A program made the position numbers and the translations under genes. 64,000 nucleotides of DNA from Ruegeria arenilitoris (GTDB lineage Bacteria; Pseudomonadota; Alphaproteobacteria; Rhodobacterales; Rhodobacteraceae). The notes beneath the pieces are model-generated. The model made no database searches and had not been told where the DNA came from. It was given only the letters and a program-made list of their open reading frames with translations. This document shows, piece by piece, positions 16,770 through 23,794 of this stretch. Each line of letters starts with the position of its first letter. The first letter of the stretch is position 1. The stretch lies in the NCBI RefSeq assembly GCF_042675705.1, contig NZ_JBHTJJ010000001.1, one strand, 5' to 3'.

Positions 16770-17771
16770 TCAGTTAAGCCGTCCCATGGCGACGGCCACA
16801 TCGGCCATGCGTACCGAGAAGCCCCATTCGTTGTCGTACCAGGCCAGCACGCGGACCATGCGGCCGTCCACGACGCGGGTCTGGTCGGGCGCGAAGATCG
16901 AGCTTTCCTCGGTGTGGTTGAAATCGGTCGAAACCAGCGGTGCAGGTTCATAGCCCAGAACGCGCTGCATCGGCCCCTTGGCGGCCTCGGCCACGATGGC
17001 GTTGACCTCGTCGACGGTCACCTCGCGCGCGGCGCGGAAGGTCAGGTCGACGGCCGACACGTTCGGTGTGGGCACGCGAATGGCCGAGCCGTCCAGACGC
17101 CCCTTGAGGTTTGGCAGAACCTCGCCCAAAGCCTTGGCAGCGCCGGTGCTTGTGGGGATCATAGACATGGCGGCGGCGCGGGCGCGGTACAGGTCGCCGT
17201 GGCGGCGGTCCAGCGTGGGCTGGTCGCCTGTATAGGCGTGGATCGTGGTCATGATGCCATTTTCGATGCCGATACCTTCGTCCAGCACCTTGGCAAGCGG
17301 GGCAAGGCAATTCGTGGTGCACGAGCCATTCGACACCATCCTATCGTTGGCGGTCAGGCTGTTGTGGTTGACGCCGAACACGATCGTCTTGTCCACATTC
17401 TTGCCCGGAGCCGACAGCAGAACCTTCTGTGCGCCACGTTCAAGGTGCGTATTGGCCTTCAGCCCGTCGTTGAACTTGCCGGTGCATTCCAAAACAACGT
17501 CACAGCCTTCCCAGTCCAGCTCGTTCATGTCGTAGGTCGAGAACATCTGCATAGGCCCGCGACCCAGGTCCATCGTGTTGCCGCTGATCGAGACATCGCG
17601 CGGAAAGCGGCCGTGGATGCTGTCGTATTTCAGCAGATGCGCCGAGGTTTCAAGCGGTCCGGTGGCGTTGACCTTGATCACTTCGATGTCGTTGCGGCCT
17701 GACGCGGCGATGTGCGACAGGGTACAGCGGCCGATGCGGCCAAAACCATTGATGCCGACCTTGATGGTCAT
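16770..17771 (-). CDS. gap: Glyceraldehyde-3-phosphate dehydrogenase, paralogue 2 (possible NADP-type)
   Basis: 333 residues. INGFGRIGRCTLSHIAASG, catalytic VSNGSCTTNCLAPL with Cys151, RRHGDLYRARAAAMSMIPTS and WYDNEWGFSVRMADV place it firmly in the family. At residue 36, where paralogue 1 has the NAD-selective aspartate, it has alanine (KVNATGPLE). Bacillus GapB and other NADP-accepting, gluconeogenic forms show the same kind of change, so a biosynthetic direction is inferred. ATG 17771 has GGAG seven bases upstream. Three palindrome-like operators lie in the 182-base space shared with the divergent DUF808 gene. Confidence 0.95.
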   Translation of the reverse strand: MTIKVGINGFGRIGRCTLSHIAASGRNDIEVIKVNATGPLETSAHLLKYDSIHGRFPRDVSISGNTMDLGRGPMQMFSTYDMNELDWEGCDVVLECTGKFNDGLKANTHLERGAQKVLLSAPGKNVDKTIVFGVNHNSLTANDRMVSNGSCTTNCLAPLAKVLDEGIGIENGIMTTIHAYTGDQPTLDRRHGDLYRARAAAMSMIPTSTGAAKALGEVLPNLKGRLDGSAIRVPTPNVSAVDLTFRAAREVTVDEVNAIVAEAAKGPMQRVLGYEPAPLVSTDFNHTEESSIFAPDQTRVVDGRMVRVLAWYDNEWGFSVRMADVAVAMGRLN

Positions 17772-17858
17772 GTGACGTCTCCAAATCCGCTTGTGTTCCG
17801 GGCGATATAGCGATGATCGGCCCATCTAAAAAGATAGAAAATACCATATTTGCAATGT

Positions 17859-17901
17859 GTTAGCGCAAACTTGGTGTGGTTGCGCTAACGCTTGCGCTAG
17901 C
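17859..17901. promoter_or_regulatory. Cluster of three LacI-like operators between gap2 and the DUF808 gene
   Basis: Compared with the perfect palindrome before gap1, GTTAGCGCAAAC at 17859-17870 matches 11 of 12 positions, GGTTGCGCTAAC at 17878-17889 matches 10, and GCTTGCGCTAGC at 17890-17901 matches 9. The first two centres are 19 bases apart and the last two 12 bases apart. The cluster lies 88 to 130 bases upstream of the gap2 start and 53 to 95 bases upstream of the divergent gene, so it may control both. Confidence 0.65.
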
Positions 17902-17953
17902 TGTCGGATCGGTTAGGGTCCAAAGTGCGACGGATGAACGGAAAGGATGCGGC

Positions 17954-18925
17954 ATGAGCGGTTTGCTGGCCCTGTTGGACGATGTGGCGGGAATCGCCAA
18001 AGTGGCGGCGGCCTCGGTCGACGATGTGGCGGCGGCCGCAGGCAAGGCGGGGGCCAAGACAGCGGGCGTGATCATCGATGACGCGGCCGTCACGCCGAAA
18101 TACGTCCAAGGGTTCGCCCCTGCGCGCGAATTGCCGATCATCTGGCGCATCGCGCGCGGGTCGATGTTCAACAAGGTCATTCTGCTGCTGCCGGTGGCGC
18201 TGTTGCTGGCGAATTTCGCGCCGTGGCTAATAACGCCCTTGCTGATGATCGGTGGGTCATACCTGTGCTTCGAGGGCGCCGAGAAGATTTTTCACGTGCT
18301 GTTTCCGCATGGAAGCCACGTGATCGAAGAAGACATGAACGTGCGTGATCCGGGTCATCTGGAGGAGCAGAAGATCAAGGGCGCGATCAAGACCGATTTC
18401 ATCCTGTCGGCCGAAATCATGACCATCGCTCTTTCTGCCATTGAGGCGCCGAATGTCTGGATGCAGGCCGCGACGCTGGCGGTTGTGGGGATCGGTGTCA
18501 CGGTGGCCGTCTATGGCTCGGTCGCATTGATCGTAAAAATGGACGATGTCGGGCTTTATCTCGCCAAGAACGCGCCGACACCGATCGGCCGCGGGCTGGG
18601 TCGCGGGCTGGTCAAGGCGATGCCAAAGGTCATGAAGACGCTGTCGGTCGTGGGTACGGCGGCGATGCTGTGGGTCGGCGGCTCGATCATGATCCATGGG
18701 CTCGAGGTGCTGGGCTTTGGCTGGCTCGGCCACCACATCCACGATTGGGCCTATGCGGCCGGTCATGCCGTGTCCGATCAATGGGCCGGCGCGGTGGAGT
18801 GGATCAGCAAGGCTGCTATGGACGGCGTGTTCGGGCTGGCTTGGGGGTTCGTTCTGATCCCTTTGGCGACCAAGGTCATCGCGCCGCTGTGGCCCAAAAA
18901 GGCAGAGCAAACAGCGGACCATTGA
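17954..18925 (+). CDS. DUF808 family inner-membrane protein
   Basis: 323 residues from ATG 17954 with AAAGGA upstream. The N terminus SGLLALLDDVAGIAKVAAAS with an Ala-rich VDDVAAAAGKAGAKTAGVI region is the hallmark of DUF808 (YedI-like) proteins. Hydrophobic segments follow at FNKVILLLPVALLLANFAPW, TIALSAIEAPNVWMQAATL and FGLAWGFVLIPLATKVIAPL. It is presumably an integral inner-membrane protein; the biochemical role of the family is not established. It is divergent from gap2 and shares the operator-rich promoter region. Confidence 0.9.
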   Translation: MSGLLALLDDVAGIAKVAAASVDDVAAAAGKAGAKTAGVIIDDAAVTPKYVQGFAPARELPIIWRIARGSMFNKVILLLPVALLLANFAPWLITPLLMIGGSYLCFEGAEKIFHVLFPHGSHVIEEDMNVRDPGHLEEQKIKGAIKTDFILSAEIMTIALSAIEAPNVWMQAATLAVVGIGVTVAVYGSVALIVKMDDVGLYLAKNAPTPIGRGLGRGLVKAMPKVMKTLSVVGTAAMLWVGGSIMIHGLEVLGFGWLGHHIHDWAYAAGHAVSDQWAGAVEWISKAAMDGVFGLAWGFVLIPLATKVIAPLWPKKAEQTADH

Positions 18926-18939
18926 GGCCCAAAAGAAGA

Positions 18940-18959
18940 GGGCGGCACGATGGCCGCCC
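18940..18959. terminator. Hairpin terminator between DUF808 gene and tkt
   Basis: GGGCGGC (18940-18946) and GCCGCCC (18953-18959) pair around a six-base loop. The plus side is followed by TTTG and the minus side by TCTTCTTTT, so it probably serves both convergent genes. Confidence 0.75.
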
Positions 18960-18982
18960 TTTGATTGCTTGGATCGGCTGGA

Positions 18983-21004
18983 TCAGCCCAGCAATTCCTT
19001 GACCTTGGCAACCGTCGCCTCGGCGGTGATGCCGAAATGCTTGTACAGTTCGCCTGCGGGAGCGGACGCGCCAAAGCTCGACATGCCGATGAAACCGGCC
19101 TTGGCCTCGCGGCCACGCTCGCCCAGCAGCCAGCGGTCCCAGCCGCCGGCACGAACGGCGGCCTCGATGCCGACGCGGACGGGGCCGGCGGGCAGGACCT
19201 TCTTGCGATAGGCTTCGTCCTGCTCGGCGAACAGCTCCATGCAGGGCATCGAAACGACCCGGGTGCCGATCCCTTCGGCCTCGAGCATCGCTTTTGCCTC
19301 CATTGCCAGCGACACCTCGGAGCCGGTGGCGATCAGGATCGCGCGACGCTTGCCCTCGGCCTCGGCCAGAACATAGGCGCCCTGGGCGGTCAGGTTCTTG
19401 GTTTTGTGCTGGGTGCGCACGGTCGGCACGCCCTGGCGGGTCAGCGACAGAACCGAGGGGCTGTCCTTGAAGGTCAGCGCCAGTTCCCAGGCCTCGGCGG
19501 TCTCGACGGTGTCGGCGGGGCGGAACACATAGGTGTTCGGCGTTGCGCGCGAGATCGCCAGATGCTCGACCGGCTGGTGCGTCGGGCCGTCTTCGCCCAG
19601 ACCGATCGAGTCATGGGTCATCACGAAAACGCTGGGGATCTTCATCAGCGCGGCCAGACGCATCGACGGGCGCGCATAGTCAGTAAAGGCCATGAAGGTA
19701 CCGCCATAGGGGCGGATGCCACCATGCAGCGCCATGCCGTTCATCGCCGCGGCCATGCCGTGTTCACGGATGCCGTAGTGGATATAGCGGCCCTTGCGGT
19801 TTTCCGGCAGGAACACGCCCATATCGGCCGATTTGGTGTTGTTCGACCCAGTCAGGTCCGCCGATCCGCCAACCGTTTCAGTCATGATCGGGTTCACGAC
19901 GTTCAGCACCTTTTCTGACGAGGCGCGGGTGGCCAGCTTGGGTTGATCCTCGGAAACCTGCTTTTTGAAGGCACGGATCGCGCCGGCCAGCTTTTTCGGC
20001 GCCTCGAAAGCATAAGCGCGGTTGAACTCGGCCTGTTTGCGCTCGGACAGCTGGGCGAAACGCTCTTCCCACGCCTTCCGTTCAATTGCGCCGCGCGCGC
20101 CGATTGCTTCCCAGGCCGATTTCACCTCGGCGGGGATTTCGAACGGGCCATAAGGCCAGCCATAGGCTTCTTTCGCGGCTTTCAGCTGTTCAGCATCGGT
20201 CAGTGCGCCGTGACCTTTCGAGGTATCCTGCGCGGCATGACCCAGCGCGATATGGCTTTCGCAGGCGATCATGGTCGGTTTCTTCGACGCCTTTGCTTGC
20301 ACAATCGCCGCATCGATGGCCTTGGGGTCATGGCCGTCAATCTCGATCACATGCCAGCCCGAAGCGGCGAACCGGCGCACCTGATCAGTGCGGTCGGCGA
20401 TGTCCACGGTGCCGTCGATGGTGATGTTGTTGTTGTCCCAGAACACGATCAGCTTGCTCAGCTCGTGCCGACCGGCCAAGGTGATGGCCTCCTGGCTGAC
20501 ACCTTCCATCAGGCAGCCGTCACCGGCGATTACATAGGTGTAGTGGTCGACAACCTTTTTGCCGTAATGGGCCCGCTGGATTTCTTCGGCCATCGCAAAA
20601 CCGACGGCATTGGCAATTCCTTGCCCAAGAGGACCAGTGGTGGTTTCGACACCGTCAATCAGGAAGTTTTCCGGGTGGCCGGCGGTTTTCGCGCCCAGTT
20701 GGCGGAAGTTCTTGATCTCGTCCAGAGTAACTGCGCTGTTGCCCGTCAGGTAGAGCAGGGAATAGATCAGCATCGAGCCATGGCCAGCCGACAGGATGAA
20801 CCGGTCGCGGTCAGGCCAGTTTGGGGCCGAGGCGTCGAATTTCAGGTGTTTTTCAAACAACACGGTCGCGACGTCGGCCATGCCCATCGGCATTCCGGAA
20901 TGGCCGGAATTGGCGGCGGCGACAGCATCAAGGGTCAGGGTGCGAATGGCCGCAGCCTTCGCCCAGTGTTCAGGGTTGGCATTGCGCAGCGCAGTCAGGT
21001 CCAC
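18983..21004 (-). CDS. tkt: Transketolase
   Basis: Thiamine-diphosphate enzyme that moves two-carbon units between sugar phosphates in the pentose phosphate pathway. The 673 residues have normal length and all domains: RTLTLDAVAAANSGHSGMPM at the N terminus, the TPP motif VIAGDGCLMEGVSQEA with FWDNNNITIDG, the pyrimidine-binding region with GIREHGMAAAMNGMALHGG, HDSIGLGEDGPTHQPVEHL, and a C-terminal domain ending near MSSFGASAPAGELYKHFG. It is next to the gap genes and shares the central-carbon theme, but has its own promoter region; no LacI-like palindrome was found there. Confidence 0.97.
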   Translation of the reverse strand: MDLTALRNANPEHWAKAAAIRTLTLDAVAAANSGHSGMPMGMADVATVLFEKHLKFDASAPNWPDRDRFILSAGHGSMLIYSLLYLTGNSAVTLDEIKNFRQLGAKTAGHPENFLIDGVETTTGPLGQGIANAVGFAMAEEIQRAHYGKKVVDHYTYVIAGDGCLMEGVSQEAITLAGRHELSKLIVFWDNNNITIDGTVDIADRTDQVRRFAASGWHVIEIDGHDPKAIDAAIVQAKASKKPTMIACESHIALGHAAQDTSKGHGALTDAEQLKAAKEAYGWPYGPFEIPAEVKSAWEAIGARGAIERKAWEERFAQLSERKQAEFNRAYAFEAPKKLAGAIRAFKKQVSEDQPKLATRASSEKVLNVVNPIMTETVGGSADLTGSNNTKSADMGVFLPENRKGRYIHYGIREHGMAAAMNGMALHGGIRPYGGTFMAFTDYARPSMRLAALMKIPSVFVMTHDSIGLGEDGPTHQPVEHLAISRATPNTYVFRPADTVETAEAWELALTFKDSPSVLSLTRQGVPTVRTQHKTKNLTAQGAYVLAEAEGKRRAILIATGSEVSLAMEAKAMLEAEGIGTRVVSMPCMELFAEQDEAYRKKVLPAGPVRVGIEAAVRAGGWDRWLLGERGREAKAGFIGMSSFGASAPAGELYKHFGITAEATVAKVKELLG

Positions 21005-21239
21005 GGGTGTTGTTCCTTTGGATTACGGCAGATTGCGGGCTGAATACCATCCACCCCCCAAAGTGCAAGCGGAACCCGGCGCGGCGCATTGCCATCGCTT
21101 CAAGAGTGTTGCTCAAGTCTTTGAAAGCAAAGAGTGGGTATTTTGGCGAACATTCCGTTAGACTAAGTACCGGTACGAGCCGTATTGATTCGGCCATCGG
21201 AAAAACAGAACGAACCTTGGTAAAGAGGTGACAGGGGCA

Positions 21240-21926
21240 ATGAGCCAGATCGAAGACTTACAGCGACGCATCATGGCCGCGATGGATCGGATTGGCACCG
21301 GGATCGAGGCGTTGCAATCGGCGGGTCCGGCCTCGAGCAGCGAAGATGGACAATTGCGCGCCGCTCTGGACGAGGAAAAGCTGGCCAATGCGCAATTGGA
21401 AGAGCGCCTGAAGTCTCTGAAAGAGCGGTATGATCAGGAAATCGACGCATTGCGCGCCCAGTTGGGCGAGTCCAATGCCAAACTGGCCACCGTCGAGGCC
21501 GCGCGTGCGGAGCTGGCCGAAGCCAAGGCCGCGCTTGAGAACCAGGACGAAGGTGCAGCGCTGAAGGCCGAGATCTCCGAATTGCGGCGGCAGTTGGAGG
21601 ATTCCGAGCGTATCCCCGAATTGAATGCCGAACTGGAAATGCTGCGGGCCGAACGCGCCAGCCACGGCGCCGCCATGTCGCGGCTGGATGACGACCTGCA
21701 GCGCTTGCGCAAGGCAAATGACCAATTGCGCAAAGCGGTCGACGAGCTGCGAAAGGCTGCCGAGGACGGCGTTCCCGATGCCGAGCTTCTAAACAAGGCA
21801 ACCGTGGCCGAACTGGAGGCCACCCGGGCCGCCCACGCCACCGACGCGGCCGAAGCTCACGCGGTTCTGGCACGGCTTGAGCCATTGCTGACCCATGCCA
21901 ACCTGGCCGAAGGAGAGGTAGAGTAA
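21240..21926 (+). CDS. Long coiled-coil protein upstream of zapA
   Basis: 228 residues, almost wholly alpha-helical heptads rich in Ala, Glu, Leu and Arg. Examples are EDLQRRIMAAMDRIGTGIEA at the start, then LEERLKSLKERYDQEIDALR, and RLDDDLQRLRKANDQLRKAV later. No enzyme motif or membrane segment is present. Its stop overlaps the zapA start by one base (TAATG), so the two are translated together. By context it could act at the division ring as ZapB-like scaffolds do in gammaproteobacteria, although no sequence identity to ZapB is claimed. ATG 21240 is preferred over GTG 21228. Confidence 0.8.
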   Translation: MSQIEDLQRRIMAAMDRIGTGIEALQSAGPASSSEDGQLRAALDEEKLANAQLEERLKSLKERYDQEIDALRAQLGESNAKLATVEAARAELAEAKAALENQDEGAALKAEISELRRQLEDSERIPELNAELEMLRAERASHGAAMSRLDDDLQRLRKANDQLRKAVDELRKAAEDGVPDAELLNKATVAELEATRAAHATDAAEAHAVLARLEPLLTHANLAEGEVE

Positions 21927-22321
21927 TGCCCGAGGTTACCATTCATATCGGCGGGCGCGGATTTGAGGTTTCCTGCCAAGACGGCGAGGAACCGTTTCTG
22001 CACGCAGCCGCGAAGATGCTGGACGATGAGGCCCAGGTGATGGCCGACCAGATTGGCCGTATGCCCGAGTCGCGGATGCTGTTGATGGCGGGGCTTATGC
22101 TGGCCGACAAAGCAGCGGCCACTGAGGATCGCATCAAGACACTCGAGGCGAAGCTGGCCGAAGTTGAAGGCGAATTGGAGCGTATGCGCAATGCGCCCGC
22201 GCCCGAGCCGGAACGGATCGAAGTGGCCGTTGTCCCGCCCTCGGTTACCGACACGCTTGCGGAGATGGCGGCACGAGCCGAGGCGCTGGCCTCGGTGATC
22301 GAAGAGAAGAACGCGAGATGA
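21926..22321 (+). CDS. zapA: Cell division protein ZapA
   Basis: 131 residues. MPEVTIHIGGRGFEVSCQDG and EPFLHAAAKMLDDEAQVMAD form the ZapA head domain. A coiled coil follows (MLADKAAATEDRIKTLEAKL). ZapA binds FtsZ polymers and cross-links protofilaments at mid-cell. A C-terminal extension of about 30 residues rich in Pro, Glu and Ala is longer than in E. coli. The gene overlaps the upstream coiled-coil gene by one base and the downstream MliC-like gene by four (ATGA), so three proteins are translationally linked. Confidence 0.92.
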   Translation: MPEVTIHIGGRGFEVSCQDGEEPFLHAAAKMLDDEAQVMADQIGRMPESRMLLMAGLMLADKAAATEDRIKTLEAKLAEVEGELERMRNAPAPEPERIEVAVVPPSVTDTLAEMAARAEALASVIEEKNAR

Positions 22322-22665
22322 CACATTTGCGGACTTTGTGCCTGGCGGCGTTGGTCGGGGCGGTCTCGGGCCCGGCAATGGCGCAGATCGACATCCTATC
22401 GGTGACCTTCACCTGCGAAAATGGCGTTGAGCTGCCCGTGACATACTTCAACCCTTCCGACGGCGAAGGGGCTGCGGCGATGATCGTCGATGGTCAGTTG
22501 ATTGCGTTGCGCCAGGTCCAGAGCGGCTCGGGCATCCGTTACGAGTCGGTCAACGGGCAGGGGACGTATACCCTGCGGTCGAAGGGCTGGAACGCGATGG
22601 TCAGTTTCGCGGCGGCCGGAGCCACCGACGAAACCGATATTTTGAAAGACTGTGTCAGCCGCTGA
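22318..22665 (+). CDS. MliC-like lysozyme inhibitor family protein
   Basis: 115 residues with a signal peptide (MTHLRTLCLAALVGAVSGPA then MAQ). The mature part has the MliC/PliC pattern: FTCENGVELPVTYF, AAMIVDGQLIALRQVQSGSG, IRYESVNGQGTYTLRSKGWN and a final cysteine in ILKDCVSR that would disulfide-bond with the first. MliC proteins inhibit C-type lysozyme in the periplasm. There is no lipobox, so it is probably soluble. Its start overlaps the zapA stop by four bases, an unusual link between a division gene and an envelope-protection gene. Confidence 0.8.
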   Translation: MTHLRTLCLAALVGAVSGPAMAQIDILSVTFTCENGVELPVTYFNPSDGEGAAAMIVDGQLIALRQVQSGSGIRYESVNGQGTYTLRSKGWNAMVSFAAAGATDETDILKDCVSR

Positions 22666-22673
22666 GCGGCTGA

Positions 22674-23036
22674 TCAGGCGTTTGCCTCGCGGATTTTGTC
22701 GGCGGCTTCCTTGTTGTAGGCGACACCGTTTTCGTCGAACAGCGTGTCCAGCTCTCCTGAAAGGGTCATTTCCGTGATGATATCACAACCACCCACAAAT
22801 TCGCCTTTAACGTAGAGTTGAGGCACGGTCGGCCAGTCCGAATAGTCCTTGATGCCCTGGCGGATTTCCTCGTCGGCCAGAACGTTCACGTCGGTGTATT
22901 CGACACCCATATAGTTCAGAACACCGGCCACCCGAGATGAAAATCCGCACTGCGGCATTTCTTTGGTGCCCTTCATGTACAGCACCACATCGTTGCTTTT
23001 GACGGTCTCGTCGATCTTGGTCTTAACGTCGGTCAT
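22674..23036 (-). CDS. grxD: Monothiol glutaredoxin, Grx4 type
   Basis: 120 residues. The monothiol active site is CGFS at residues 30-33, followed by WPTVPQLYVKGEFVGGCDII, the glutathione-binding part. Such proteins bind a [2Fe-2S] cluster as homodimers or with BolA and take part in iron-sulfur trafficking. The bolA gene lies 0.4 kb upstream on the same strand, which supports that partnership. It faces the MliC-like gene tail to tail with eight bases between stops. Confidence 0.96.
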   Translation of the reverse strand: MTDVKTKIDETVKSNDVVLYMKGTKEMPQCGFSSRVAGVLNYMGVEYTDVNVLADEEIRQGIKDYSDWPTVPQLYVKGEFVGGCDIITEMTLSGELDTLFDENGVAYNKEAADKIREANA

Positions 23037-23076
23037 TTCGCGTTTCCTTGTTTACGTTCGTCCGTCTGTCGGGCGG

Positions 23077-23217
23077 TCATTTCGATCGGCGGCTGCGCCA
23101 CCAGTTTCTTGGTTCAGTACGCTGGTTCATCGCATGAACCTCGTCGATTACATTGACTTTTGTCACGCCGTCGGCTTCCCACGGTCTGCGTTTCAAAGCG
23201 TTGGGGTCGGGGCGCAT
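23077..23217 (-). CDS. Possible 46-residue basic ORF upstream of grxD
   Basis: ATG at 23217 opens 46 codons ending at TGA 23079-23077, 40 bases before the grxD start. The product is polar: RPDPNALKRRPWEADGVTKV at the start and PRNWWRSRRSK at the end. The Shine-Dalgarno site is weak and no family is recognised, so it may be non-coding spacer. It occupies part of the 382-base space between bolA and grxD. Confidence 0.3.
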   Translation of the reverse strand: MRPDPNALKRRPWEADGVTKVNVIDEVHAMNQRTEPRNWWRSRRSK

Positions 23218-23226
23218 ATCCGACAA

Positions 23227-23325
23227 TCATCTTGTTCTGTTCCGTTTCAGATACGCTTCAAGCAGAGCTGCGGCAACCACCAGTCCGCCGACACATATTC
23301 CGATCCAGACAACCTAACCGATCAT
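23227..23325 (-). pseudogene. Possible nonsense-interrupted small membrane ORF
   Basis: ATG at 23325 starts a 33-codon frame ending in TGA at 23229-23227, but codon 4 is TAG. After it the frame reads VVWIGICVGGLVVAAALLEA then YLKRNRTR, a single membrane helix with a basic tail, as in real microproteins. A one-base change of the TAG to a tyrosine codon would restore the frame. It may be a decayed gene, or chance. Confidence 0.25.
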
Positions 23326-23418
23326 GTCACGTGACCGAATTGTCGGATGCCATCGGAATGCACAAGGCACCGGGTGCCATCACCAGAGTGGGAATGGCAC
23401 TGGCCGCCGCCGGCCTCA

Positions 23419-23655
23419 TCACTCGGGTACTTTCGTGGTCAACGCCAGCGCGTGCAACTCGCCATCCGGGCCGTCCATTTTGCCCTTCAGTGCAGCATAG
23501 ACCGCGCGCTGCTGCTGGACCCTGTTCTTCCCGCGAAAGCTTTCGTCCACCACCATGGCGGACATGTGTACGCCATCGGTGCCGCCGACCTGGATTTCCG
23601 CATTCGGAAAGGCTTCGCGCAGCAGATGTTCGATTTCGTGGGCGCTCATTGGCAT
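23419..23655 (-). CDS. bolA: BolA-family protein
   Basis: 78 residues, the usual BolA length. The start is MPMSAHEIEHLLREAFPNAE, and the conserved core is HMSAMVVDESFRGKNRVQQQ followed by ALKGKMDGPDGELHALALTT, with the histidine near the C terminus that can join cluster binding. BolA partners with monothiol glutaredoxins such as the grxD product nearby to carry [2Fe-2S] clusters. It lies between purL and grxD on the same strand. Confidence 0.93.
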   Translation of the reverse strand: MPMSAHEIEHLLREAFPNAEIQVGGTDGVHMSAMVVDESFRGKNRVQQQRAVYAALKGKMDGPDGELHALALTTKVPE

Positions 23656-23794
23656 TTAGGATACTCCTGAAGGTCTTTTCAAAGATGTAGAGCGATGCCG
23701 AAGCCCGCGCAAGGGTGTGCAGCACCCTTGGAATTGTAAGATCCCGCGCCGATCGAACAGCGCAGGATCCGAGTATGGCTCAGCGTCGTCGCGC

